The notes beneath the pieces are model-generated. The model saw nothing but the letters and a program-made list of their open reading frames with translations. It did no database searches and was not told the DNA's origin. A program made the translations under genes and the position numbers. This document shows positions 1 to 8,398 of a DNA stretch of 64,000 nucleotides, one piece after another (the first letter of the stretch is position 1; each line of letters opens with the position of its first letter). Where the stretch lies: the NCBI GenBank assembly GCA_027533395.1, contig JAPZUF010000010.1, positions 124,001 to 188,000 on the forward strand, in the 5' to 3' direction. This stretch comes from Cyclobacteriaceae bacterium (GTDB lineage: Bacteria; Bacteroidota; Bacteroidia; Cytophagales; Cyclobacteriaceae).

Positions 1-1266
1 ACGCGCTGCACCAAAGAAACGTTTAGGTTTGTGCAAAGCATTGGCATCAACACCACCCGATAAAATTTTACCTGATGAAGGAACAACAGTGTTGTAAGCG
101 CGAGCTAAACGCGTAATGGAATCTAACAAGATTACCACATCGTGTCCGCACTCTACCATGCGTTTAGCTTTTTCTAAAACAATAGAAGCAACTTTTACAT
201 GTCGTTCGGCTTGTTCATCGAAAGTAGAAGCCACAACTTCTGCTTTCACACTGCGCGCCATGTCCGTTACTTCTTCCGGTCTTTCATCAATCAATAAAAT
301 AATTAGATAAACTTCCGGATGATTTTCTGCAATGGCATTGGCAATATTTTTTAACAAAACAGTTTTACCTGTTTTAGGCTGGGCTACAATCATACCGCGT
401 TGTCCTTTACCGATTGGAGAGAACAAATCTAATATGCGCGTGCTCATATTATCGGGGGTTGTACTTAACTTTAATTTTTCCTCAGGGAAAAGTGGCGTTA
501 AGTATTCGAAGGCAACACGGTCGCGAATTTCTTCTAATGATTTTCCGTTAACTGTTTCTACTTTATGTAATGCAAAATATTTTTCACCTTCTTTTGGCGG
601 ACGAATGCTACCGCGAATGGTATCGCCAACTCTTAAACCAAAAGATTTGATTTGTGCAGGAGAAACATAAATATCATCAGGGCTGGCTAGGTAATTGTAA
701 TCGCTTGAACGTAAAAAGCCGTAACCATCTTGCATAATTTCCAATACGCCTTCGTTGGTTATAGCACCTTCGAACTCGCGGATGGCATTGCGCAGTTGTG
801 CAGCTTTCTCATCGCGTAATTCACGTTCACGTTCACGTTGTGCGCGTTCCTCACGGAAACGATCATCACGGCTGCGATCTTCTTTATTTTGATTTTGCTC
901 TGCTTCTGTTTGTGGCGCTTGTTGTACTTCTGGAGTTGGAGCAATTGATTCTTGTGGTTTTACTTCTTCTTCAAACTCAGAAATAGCGGGAGACAACAAC
1001 TCGACATCGATAGATTGTAACAACTCATCAGCAGATAATTCTTCTGCCTCTGCTTTAGGTGTAACGTTTTCTCTTCTGCGAGGTCTTTTTTCGCGTTCGC
1101 CTTCAGGTTTTTTGGTATTAGTGTCCGGAGCTTTAGCTTGCTCATCTAGAATTTTGTAAACTAATTCTTGTTTGGCCAGCTTCTTGGCATTTTTTACGCC
1201 TAAGTTTTCTGCAATTTCTCTTAACTCGGATAAGAGTCTGACATTGAGATCGTCAATTGTGTACAT
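1..1266 (-). CDS. rho: Transcription termination factor Rho (3' end outside window)
   Basis: Rho is the hexameric RNA-dependent ATPase that ends transcription of untranslated RNA. The ATG is at 1266-1264 and 422 codons are present; the C-terminus lies beyond base 1. In order: an N-terminal Rho helical domain (about residues 1-45, [17 protein letters not shown]), a long charged low-complexity stretch rich in Arg, Glu and Gln (about 46-160), the RNA-binding cold-shock-like domain ([15 protein letters not shown], about 180-195), the Walker A loop (QPKTGKT, about 297-303) and Walker B ([16 protein letters not shown], about 375-390). The basic insertion between the N-terminal helices and the OB fold is typical of Bacteroidota and makes the full protein longer than the 419-residue E. 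coli form. It is divergent from serS. Identity is certain from the motifs; only the end is missing. Confidence 0.96.
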   Translation of the reverse strand, partial: MYTIDDLNVRLLSELREIAENLGVKNAKKLAKQELVYKILDEQAKAPDTNTKKPEGEREKRPRRRENVTPKAEAEELSADELLQSIDVELLSPAISEFEEEVKPQESIAPTPEVQQAPQTEAEQNQNKEDRSRDDRFREERAQRERERELRDEKAAQLRNAIREFEGAITNEGVLEIMQDGYGFLRSSDYNYLASPDDIYVSPAQIKSFGLRVGDTIRGSIRPPKEGEKYFALHKVETVNGKSLEEIRDRVAFEYLTPLFPEEKLKLSTTPDNMSTRILDLFSPIGKGQRGMIVAQPKTGKTVLLKNIANAIAENHPEVYLIILLIDERPEEVTDMARSVKAEVVASTFDEQAERHVKVASIVLEKAKRMVECGHDVVILLDSITRLARAYNTVVPSSGKILSGGVDANALHKPKRFFGAAR

Positions 1267-1410
1267 GGGTTGATTAAAAAGTTTTGATGACTGTTAAGAA
1301 CAGATTTTCAATAATTGGATTGAGAAATCGGGGTTAATAGATAGTTGATTTATTTTAATAGAGGCCAGAAACCGACCTACTTGATGCTGCAAGTATAGGT
1401 GATTTTATAC

Positions 1411-1449
1411 GCAAAACAAATTTTGCAGCCTTTTTTTAGTGTATTTTTG
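1411..1449 (+). promoter_or_regulatory. Possible Bacteroidota-type promoter for serS
   Basis: A TATTTTTG box at 1442-1449 fits the TAnnTTTG -7 consensus of Bacteroidota sigma-ABfr/RpoD. A TTTG at 1422-1425 could be the -33 element, although the 16-bp spacing is shorter than the usual 19-21. The start codon follows 20 bases after the box. A small inverted repeat (GCAAAA 1411-1416, TTTTGC 1421-1426) followed by seven T overlaps it. Pattern match only. Confidence 0.35.
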
Positions 1450-1469
1450 TCGTCCTAAAATTTACTATC

Positions 1470-2744
1470 ATGTTACAAGTGCAGGTTATCCGCGAGCAAA
1501 AGCAGGCCGTAATCAACGGTTTACAAAAAAGAGGTTTAAAAGAAATTGAAGCATCCTTAGATACGATTATCAACCTGGATAACAAAAGAAAAGAGACACA
1601 AAGAAAACAAGACGACTTACAGGCCGAAAGCAACACCTTAGCGCGCGAAATAGGAAACCTGATGAAATCGGGTAACAAAGAAGAGGCAGAAAAACTGAAG
1701 AAAAGAACCAGTGAAATAAAAGAAACTGTGGCTTCGCTCAATGCTGATCTCACCCAAATCGAAGTCGACTTACAAAAAGAGTTATATGCCTTACCAAATG
1801 TACCTACAGAAAAAGTTCCGGCAGGAAAATCGGCTGATGATAACATCACGGTTCATACTTTTGGTAGCATTCCTGAGTTGGCAGAAAATGCGTTGCCACA
1901 TTGGGACCTAATTAAAAAATACGACATCATCGATTTTGATTTAGGTATAAAAATTTCCGGTGCAGGTTTTCCGGTTTACAAAGGAAAGGGTGCAAAACTA
2001 CAACGCGCTTTAATCAATTTCTTTTTAGATGAAGCCGAGAAACAAGGTTACCGCGAAATTCAACCTCCTATTGTTGTAAACGAAGCCAGTGGATATGGTA
2101 CAGGACAGTTACCTGATAAAGAAGGACAGATGTATCATGCCACAGCTGATAATTTATATTTAATTCCTACAGCTGAAGTTCCCATCACCAATTTATACCG
2201 CGACTTAGTGATGAATGAAGCTGAATTGCCTGTAAAAAACGTGGGCTACACGCCATGCTTTAGAAGAGAAGCAGGAAGTTGGGGAGCACACGTGCGGGGT
2301 TTAAACAGATTGCATCAATTCGATAAAGTAGAAATTGTACAAATCAGAAAACCTGAAGAATCAGAGAAAGCTTTAGATGAAATGTGTTTGTACGTACAAT
2401 CTCTTTTAGAAAAATTAGAGTTGCCTTATCGCAAATTATTATTGTGCGGAGGAGATATGGGTGTTAACAGCGCCATCACCTACGATATGGAAGTTTACTC
2501 TGCTGCCCAAAAAAGATGGCTCGAGGTTAGCTCTGTTAGCAATTTTGAAACGTTTCAGGCTAATCGCTTAAAGTTGAGATACAAAAACAAAGAAGGAAAA
2601 ACACAATTGCTACATACACTTAACGGAAGTGCACTTGCTTTACCTAGAATTGTAGCTGCTATTTTAGAAAACAACCAAACTGAAAAAGGAATTCGCGTAC
2701 CCAAAATTTTACAAGCCTACACAAGATTTGAAATGATTGATTAA
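1470..2744 (+). CDS. serS: Seryl-tRNA synthetase
   Basis: A class II aminoacyl-tRNA synthetase charging tRNA-Ser (and tRNA-Sec where present) with serine in the cytoplasm. The 424-residue length is normal. The N-terminal antiparallel coiled-coil arm that holds the tRNA long variable arm is visible at about residues 25-110, rich in Lys, Glu and Gln. The catalytic core follows with motif 2 (TPCFRREAGSWGAHVRGL, about 251-268) and the serine-binding TAEVPI stretch (about 231-236), ending in the motif 3 region (LNGSALALPRIVAAILEN, about 384-401). The ATG at 1470 starts the expected first strand, MLQVQVIREQ. It stands alone, divergent from rho, with its own -7 box just upstream. Confidence 0.96.
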   Translation: MLQVQVIREQKQAVINGLQKRGLKEIEASLDTIINLDNKRKETQRKQDDLQAESNTLAREIGNLMKSGNKEEAEKLKKRTSEIKETVASLNADLTQIEVDLQKELYALPNVPTEKVPAGKSADDNITVHTFGSIPELAENALPHWDLIKKYDIIDFDLGIKISGAGFPVYKGKGAKLQRALINFFLDEAEKQGYREIQPPIVVNEASGYGTGQLPDKEGQMYHATADNLYLIPTAEVPITNLYRDLVMNEAELPVKNVGYTPCFRREAGSWGAHVRGLNRLHQFDKVEIVQIRKPEESEKALDEMCLYVQSLLEKLELPYRKLLLCGGDMGVNSAITYDMEVYSAAQKRWLEVSSVSNFETFQANRLKLRYKNKEGKTQLLHTLNGSALALPRIVAAILENNQTEKGIRVPKILQAYTRFEMID

Positions 2745-2926
2745 TCCTTTGGATTGTGTAAGCGAATAACAAATTAGAACATGAATTTAATCATGGTCAT
2801 TTAATGTAGGTATAACGTTAAATTGTAAATGAGTGAGAATGGTTATGGCTTATCGATACTTTTGTATGGCTAATCATCATTAAACTAAATAAATTAAACT
2901 GATTTTACTGAAGTAATTAAGAATTC

Positions 2927-3403
2927 GTGTTAGCTAATTTACTCTTTACACAAGCCACCGTAAAACACCTGGATGAAATTATTCAGGTCTTTACTTTATC
3001 CGTAAGTGAACTTACTTCAAAGGAATATTCTGAGGCTCAACAAAAAGTTTGGGCAAACGCTGGAATAAATAAAGAGAAATGGATAAAGCGTTTAGCAGAA
3101 CAATACTTTGTAATAGCTCATTTTGAAAATCAGCCTGCAGGTTTTGCTTCTCTTACAACTTCAGGATATGTAGATGTATTGTATGTACATCCATCGTTTG
3201 TAAGAAAAGGGATAGGCTTAGCTTTACTAAATCATCTCCAAACAGAAGCGATAAAACTAAACGTACTTGAGCTTACCTCTGATGTAAGCGAAACCGCGAA
3301 ACCACTTTTCTTATCATTTGGATTTAAAGCGATGCATAAAAATGAGTTTGAACTTGAAGGTCAATTTATTCATAATTATAAGATGATAAAGTCGATTGTG
3401 TGA
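2927..3403 (+). CDS. GNAT family N-acetyltransferase
   Basis: A predicted acetyl-CoA-dependent N-acetyltransferase of unknown substrate, 158 residues. The acetyl-CoA pyrophosphate-binding motif A is clear: beta-4 strand VDVLYVHPSF followed by RKGIGLALLNHL (about 87-107), fitting the R/Q-x-x-G-x-G/A rule. The C-terminal part (LFLSFGFKAMHKNEFEL, about 126-142) is the usual beta-6/beta-7 end of the fold. The start used is GTG at 2927; no in-frame ATG fits upstream. A TACTTTTG box at 2857-2864 could be the -7 promoter element, 62 bases before the start, without a clear -33 partner. It stands alone in the DNA; the 180 bases before it hold nothing else that I can identify. The family is certain, the substrate is not. 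Confidence 0.85.
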   Translation: MLANLLFTQATVKHLDEIIQVFTLSVSELTSKEYSEAQQKVWANAGINKEKWIKRLAEQYFVIAHFENQPAGFASLTTSGYVDVLYVHPSFVRKGIGLALLNHLQTEAIKLNVLELTSDVSETAKPLFLSFGFKAMHKNEFELEGQFIHNYKMIKSIV

Positions 3404-3560
3404 AGTATTTAATAGTAATCCTATTACTTTAGTTAAGTAGCTCTTACGCTTGCAAGTCTTACTTTATACGAATCATCAAAATTTATCTTTGTTTTGCTTT
3501 ATCATACACGATGTGCTACAATTGAATGCTTCGTGGTATACTTGTACGTGATTTAAAACA

Positions 3561-3911
3561 TTGATAAAGAGCGCTACCATATCGGGTTCACTAAGGTTAG
3601 TATTGCTGGCTTTGTTGCTTCAGTTTTCATTACCGGTATTAGCTGGTAACGAAGTAGCGGCAAATACAAGTAACCATCACCATGCCTCTCTTTTTAAATT
3701 AGATGTAAAACCTATTGCCTTAGGTTTATTCGAGAAAACCGAAAACGAAGAAGAAAACCGAGACGAATGCATCTCATCAAAGAACTCTTCTTTTTTATCA
3801 TTTGTATATTCGATAGCATGTTTTGAAAGAACAACGCTCAGATATACAATAAAATCAGGTCATCTTGTAGAGTGGCCGGTCTATCTTAAAATTCTGGTTT
3901 TTAGAATCTGA
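3561..3911 (+). CDS. Small exported protein upstream of dabA, function unknown
   Basis: I do not recognise a family. The 116-residue frame begins with a TTG codon at 3561, right after an in-frame stop at 3549; no ATG is available. The N-terminus looks like a signal peptide: a basic start, the hydrophobic run LVLLALLLQFSLPVLAG (about 13-29), then a mature part with a small His cluster (NHHH) and an acidic patch (KTENEEENRDE). Two cysteines lie in the second half. It sits 83 bases before dabA on the same strand, separated by two hairpins. The context suggests an accessory periplasmic protein of the carbon-uptake cluster, or a leader frame, but that is inference. A TATCTTTG box at 3484-3491 may drive it. 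The frame could also be spurious. Confidence 0.5.
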   Translation: MIKSATISGSLRLVLLALLLQFSLPVLAGNEVAANTSNHHHASLFKLDVKPIALGLFEKTENEEENRDECISSKNSSFLSFVYSIACFERTTLRYTIKSGHLVEWPVYLKILVFRI

Positions 3912-3930
3912 TATCATTCTAAAATTTTTT
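3899..3930 (+). terminator. Hairpin with T-run overlapping the end of the small exported gene
   Basis: A perfect 9-bp inverted repeat, TTTTAGAAT (3899-3907) with ATTCTAAAA (3916-3924), is followed by six T (3925-3930). It overlaps the stop codon at 3909-3911. It looks like an intrinsic terminator or attenuator ahead of dabA, though the stem is AT-rich. Confidence 0.5.
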
Positions 3931-3974
3931 CTGCTTTACATCACGACCTGTTCAGGGTTAAAGCAGCATTTTTT
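3931..3974 (+). terminator. Second hairpin with T-run directly before dabA
   Basis: CTGCTTTA (3931-3938) pairs with TAAAGCAG (3959-3966), and an inner CCTG-TT-CAGG (3948-3957) stacks inside it. A six-T run follows two bases later. Being only about 20 bases before the dabA start codon, it may act as an attenuator or block the translation start rather than simply end the upstream message. Confidence 0.5.
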
Positions 3975-3994
3975 AACCAGAATTAATTATTACT

Positions 3995-6490
3995 ATGCAT
4001 TCAAAATCATTGGGCTTTGATGAAGCGCATGTATTGCACGAATTGAAACACTATCTTCCTGCACAAGCGCCATTAAAAGATTTTATACATCACAACACCT
4101 TGCATGCTTTTCAGCATGAACCCTTTAAGCTTGCTATTCGCAAGGCTTTTAAAACATTTGGCTATAACACAACACTTTCGCTAGCGGCTTATAGAAACTT
4201 ATATGCCAGCGGAAATATTGCTGAGGAAACGCTAAGAAAAGTAATAGCTAACCATAAAGGAGAAAAGGAATTAGAAATATGGATGAAAAAAGTAATCCAT
4301 ACCGATTATCCTTCTCCTGATTTGCCACGCATTGGAGCTTTCCGTGCTTTTTGGAAGAAGCAGTATCAACTCGATATGGATTCGCTCGTTCATCCTACTT
4401 TGTTTCGTGTGCTTTGTTCTTATCTTGATCAAGGTATTGCTATGTGGAATTTTCCTGTCTGGCAAAAAGGATTTTTAGAATCTATAAAAGAAATTGAACT
4501 AAACAGTTTCACCAGTTTTTTTCGTACCAAACAAGCGAGGCAAATTTTTCTTCAGCCTCAAGTAGAAATTTCGGAGTTGTTAACCTTACTTGTAGGAGAT
4601 GAAGATTTATTTGAGCAATATCTATTCGATCAGCAATTTGCGCATCAGGGTTGGTCGGGCATGGTGGCGAGCATTGAAACTTTACCCGAATCGTTACTCG
4701 ATAGGCGCGAAATAAGTTTGAAGGAACTCATCACCTTCGAATTACTATTGGAGTTAGATGCACTTTACGATCATTTTGGTAACAATTGGAAATCTTTATC
4801 TAAAGGTATAGCTGAAAAACCAATCTCTTTATTTGCACCCTCTACTTTATCAGAAGAAGATGAAGTGTTGCTACTCTGGCAAGAGGCATTCGAGTGGACT
4901 TATTATGATCAGGTTTTACAAGGCATTTTGCAGAAGAAAAAATTTACACCAACCCAACATGTAAAAAGTTTTCAGGCTATGTTTTGTATAGACGACCGTG
5001 AATGTTCTTTACGAAGATACCTTGAACAATTGGACACACGCTGCGAAACATTTGGCACGCCCGGATTTTTTGGCGTTGAATTTTACTTTCAACCTGAACA
5101 CGGAAAATTTTACACCAAGCTTTGTCCGGCACCGGTTAAGCCTAAATTTCTAGTCAAAGAAATGGATAATGATCAAGTACAAAAGCGTGATCTTCACTTT
5201 AATAAAAATTCTCATTCTTTATTCAGAGGCTGGCTGATTACGCAAACACTTGGTTTTTGGTCGGCTATCAAACTCTTCATCAATATTTTTAAACCTTCCA
5301 TGAGTCCGGCAACGGCATCATCCTTCAAACACATGGCTAAACAAGCCAAACTCACAATCGAAAATCAACATCCTGATGATTGTGAAAATGGTTTGCAGAT
5401 CGGTTTTAATATTGAACAAATGACAGACCGCGTAGAAGCTTTGTTAAAAAGCATCGGACTGGTTGAGAATTTTGCACAGTTGATCTATATCGTTGGGCAT
5501 GGTTCCAGCAGCATCAACAATCCGCATTTTGCAGCTTACGATTGTGGCGCTTGTAGTGGACGACCTGGTTCTGTAAACGCTCGAGTGATGAGTTACATGG
5601 CTAACCATGATGAAGTAAGAAAACGTTTAGTCGAGCGTGGTATCATCATCCCGCCAGACACAAAATTTGTTGGCGCTTTACATGATACTACGCGAGATGA
5701 AATTCAGTTCTTTGATGACAACACTTTATCTGTTCAACACAAAGCGGCACATCAAGCCAACGAATTAATTTTTCAATTAGCCCTCTCGCAAAATGCAAAA
5801 GAAAGATCGAGAAGATTTGAATTGATCAATACAAAAGAATCAGCAGAATCTATACATGAAAGGGTGAAGTTGAGAAGTGTTTCTTTATTCGAACCAAGAC
5901 CGGAGTTAAACCATGCCACTAATGCCTTGTGCATAGTTGGAAGAAGACAATTAACACGCGGTGTTTTTCTGGATAGAAGATCGTTTCTAAATTCATACGA
6001 TTATTCCATTGATCCAAAAGGAAATTATCTTTTCAACATTTTGAAGGCGGCTGCTCCCGTTTGTGGTGGAATCAACCTAGAATATTTTTTCTCAAGAGTG
6101 GATAATCAAAAGTTAGGAGCAGGAACTAAGCTTCCACACAATGTGATGGGATTAATTGGTGTGGCCAATGGCATCGAAGGTGACCTACGACCAGGTTTAC
6201 CAAGCCAGATGATTGAAGTCCACGACCCAGTTCGTTTATTAATCTTAGTAGAACATCTACCTGAAGTTGTGTTAGATGTTATCCAACGCAATGAAGCCAC
6301 CTACGAATGGTTTAAAAATGAATGGGTGAAACTCATGGTGATGAATCCGGTTACGGAATCATTTTATGGTTTTCAAAACGAAGCATTCTCTCCTTATGCA
6401 CCGAGCGAATTGCAATTGCCAAAGGTTAAGGATATCAATGTTATTCTTGAAACACACGAAGAAAATTTACCGGTTTACTTAATGGATTAA
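3995..6490 (+). CDS. dabA: DabA-type inorganic carbon uptake subunit (DUF2309/UPF0753)
   Basis: DabA is the soluble, zinc-containing, beta-carbonic-anhydrase-like subunit of the DAB system, which couples CO2 hydration to a cation gradient and traps bicarbonate in the cytoplasm. The protein has 831 residues, usual for the family. The catalytic quartet known from Halothiobacillus DabA2 is present with the same spacing: Cys331 and Asp333 (FCIDDREC), His502 (VGHGSS) and Cys517 (YDCGACSG). The ATG at 3995 gives a complete N-terminus including IHHNTLHAFQHEPF. dabB follows after three bases, so they are co-transcribed and probably translationally coupled. A SulP transporter follows. In a presumably heterotrophic Bacteroidota, the likely job is feeding bicarbonate to carboxylases when CO2 is low; that last point is inference. 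Confidence 0.93.
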   Translation: MHSKSLGFDEAHVLHELKHYLPAQAPLKDFIHHNTLHAFQHEPFKLAIRKAFKTFGYNTTLSLAAYRNLYASGNIAEETLRKVIANHKGEKELEIWMKKVIHTDYPSPDLPRIGAFRAFWKKQYQLDMDSLVHPTLFRVLCSYLDQGIAMWNFPVWQKGFLESIKEIELNSFTSFFRTKQARQIFLQPQVEISELLTLLVGDEDLFEQYLFDQQFAHQGWSGMVASIETLPESLLDRREISLKELITFELLLELDALYDHFGNNWKSLSKGIAEKPISLFAPSTLSEEDEVLLLWQEAFEWTYYDQVLQGILQKKKFTPTQHVKSFQAMFCIDDRECSLRRYLEQLDTRCETFGTPGFFGVEFYFQPEHGKFYTKLCPAPVKPKFLVKEMDNDQVQKRDLHFNKNSHSLFRGWLITQTLGFWSAIKLFINIFKPSMSPATASSFKHMAKQAKLTIENQHPDDCENGLQIGFNIEQMTDRVEALLKSIGLVENFAQLIYIVGHGSSSINNPHFAAYDCGACSGRPGSVNARVMSYMANHDEVRKRLVERGIIIPPDTKFVGALHDTTRDEIQFFDDNTLSVQHKAAHQANELIFQLALSQNAKERSRRFELINTKESAESIHERVKLRSVSLFEPRPELNHATNALCIVGRRQLTRGVFLDRRSFLNSYDYSIDPKGNYLFNILKAAAPVCGGINLEYFFSRVDNQKLGAGTKLPHNVMGLIGVANGIEGDLRPGLPSQMIEVHDPVRLLILVEHLPEVVLDVIQRNEATYEWFKNEWVKLMVMNPVTESFYGFQNEAFSPYAPSELQLPKVKDINVILETHEENLPVYLMD

Positions 6491-6493
6491 CCT

Positions 6494-8362
6494 ATGGAAA
6501 AAATTATCAATATTTTCATTCTTATTCCATTGCTTGGTTTTTTAGTAAGCTTGGTTATTCCGGCTAGAAAAGAAGAATGGTTGTCACGTGTTGCATTTGG
6601 CACTGCAGGATTAAATCTAATTGTTGTAATCTTCTTTACGTTATATTGGATTTTACAAGGTGCGCCTTTATTGAATATGAAGGATTTCGCTTTGTTTGCA
6701 GCAGATGAGTATGAGTTTTTTATTGATTTCTGTTACGATAAAATCTCTGTAGTATTTTTATTGTTAGGAGCGATGCTCACCTTTTTGGTTACCATTTACA
6801 GCCGATATTATTTGCACAGAGAAGAAGGATATAAACGTTTCTTTAACACAGTTTTGTTTTTCTACCTCGGTTATAATTTAGTTACACTCTCAGGTAATCT
6901 CGAAACTTTATTTTTAGGTTGGGAAATTTTAGGTGTATCTTCTTTCTTACTCATTGCCTTTTACCGCGAACGTTACTTGCCGGTAAAAAATGCTGTAAAA
7001 GTATTTTCGATTTACAGAATTGCAGATGTGGGTTTGATATTGGCTATGTGGTTGAGTCATCATTTGTGGTTAGAAAATATTACCTTCGCTAAACTGTCTA
7101 ATTATGATTTAGTACACGAACATTTACAAAACCATACTTGGGTGGGTGTTGCTATTTCTTTAATGATTTTATTAGCAGCAGCAGCTAAGTCGGCACAACT
7201 TCCTTTTTCATCGTGGTTACCACGTGCTATGGAAGGCCCTACACCATCAAGTGCCATTTTTTATGGTTCGCTCTCTGTACACATGGGTGTATTCTTGTTA
7301 TTACGCACCTATCATTTTTGGGAACATCAAATTTCTATACGAATTGTTATTGCTTTAGTTGGACTAACAACTGCGTTGGTGGCAACAGGCATTGCACGTG
7401 TTCAATCTTCTATTAAAAGTCAAGTTGCGTATAGTTCTATCGCACAAATCGGAATTATTTTTATAGAAGTAGCTTTAGGCTTTACCAACCTTGCACTATT
7501 TCATATTGCAGGAAATGCTTTTTTAAGAACGTATCAGCTTTTGGTTTCGCCATCCGTAGTTAGCTATTTAATACGCGAACAGTTTTACAACTTTAAACCC
7601 AGAGAACATACGGTTGAAGATTCATTACCAAAAAGAATGGAGCAAACGTTGTATGTGCTATGTTTAAAAGAGTGGAACCTCGACTCCTTATTATATAGGC
7701 GATTTTGGAATCCTTTAAAGTGGGCAGGCAAACAGTTAAACTTTTTTACATTGAAGCGCATTGTCATTTTTGCTTTGCTGGTATGTGCAATTGCTTTGCT
7801 TTTACTAAGAATCGAAACTTATATAAATGCAGAAGTTTTCCACGCATTGCCAACAGTATTTGCTTTATTCGGATTAATTTTTGTGCTGAAGGCATTCACC
7901 GAACGAATTCATGTTCGTTTGAGTTGGACGCTCATCATCATTAACCATGTTATGATTGTCTTGGGTGTTTCATTCAACGAACACTTTACAAGTGGGCATA
8001 GCTTTATATACCTGAGCGGTATTTTTGTAAGTGGCTTGTTGGGTTACTGGGGCTTTTTCCGCTTGAAGCGATTTGAAGGTAACATAGACTTAGATCGTTT
8101 TCATGGGTATGTTCACCAACATCCAAAAATTGCATTTGCTTGTTTGTTAGCTGGCTTAGGCTTGGCTGGCTTTCCTATTACACCAACATTTGTTGGCGAA
8201 GATTTAATATTCAGTCACATTCACGAAGATCAATTTTTCTTAGCCTTCTTAATTGCGTTAAGCTTGATTGTAAATGGCATAGCCGTTATTCGAATATATG
8301 CACGGGTGTTTTTAGGCCCGCATGTTAAATCGGTTTACGACATGGCTTATCGTTCTTCTTAA
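6494..8362 (+). CDS. dabB: DabB-type membrane subunit (NuoL/Mrp-like)
   Basis: The membrane partner of DabA, a proton-conducting transporter of the NuoL/MrpA family. The 622 residues are mostly hydrophobic helices (more than a dozen). The family signature is clear at about residues 230-262: KSAQLPFSSWLP followed by AMEGPTPSSAIFYGSLSVHMG, with the buried lysine of the proton path. As in other DabB proteins, this is a lone NuoL-like subunit with no other complex I genes nearby, and it lies directly behind dabA. It should carry the proton or sodium flux that drives vectorial CO2 hydration. The C-terminal 250 residues contain further helices and are less conserved with NuoL. An isolated antiporter-like subunit would be the alternative if dabA were absent, but the pairing is decisive. 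Confidence 0.9.
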   Translation: MEKIINIFILIPLLGFLVSLVIPARKEEWLSRVAFGTAGLNLIVVIFFTLYWILQGAPLLNMKDFALFAADEYEFFIDFCYDKISVVFLLLGAMLTFLVTIYSRYYLHREEGYKRFFNTVLFFYLGYNLVTLSGNLETLFLGWEILGVSSFLLIAFYRERYLPVKNAVKVFSIYRIADVGLILAMWLSHHLWLENITFAKLSNYDLVHEHLQNHTWVGVAISLMILLAAAAKSAQLPFSSWLPRAMEGPTPSSAIFYGSLSVHMGVFLLLRTYHFWEHQISIRIVIALVGLTTALVATGIARVQSSIKSQVAYSSIAQIGIIFIEVALGFTNLALFHIAGNAFLRTYQLLVSPSVVSYLIREQFYNFKPREHTVEDSLPKRMEQTLYVLCLKEWNLDSLLYRRFWNPLKWAGKQLNFFTLKRIVIFALLVCAIALLLLRIETYINAEVFHALPTVFALFGLIFVLKAFTERIHVRLSWTLIIINHVMIVLGVSFNEHFTSGHSFIYLSGIFVSGLLGYWGFFRLKRFEGNIDLDRFHGYVHQHPKIAFACLLAGLGLAGFPITPTFVGEDLIFSHIHEDQFFLAFLIALSLIVNGIAVIRIYARVFLGPHVKSVYDMAYRSS

Positions 8363-8398
8363 TCATTAAAAAAAAAATCATTATTAAAGATATCAAAT

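Noticed and set aside
798-1145. Short open frames on both strands across the charged region of rho
   Set aside because: They are by-products of the repetitive Arg/Glu codons in the rho reading frame, which itself runs unbroken from 1266 to 1.
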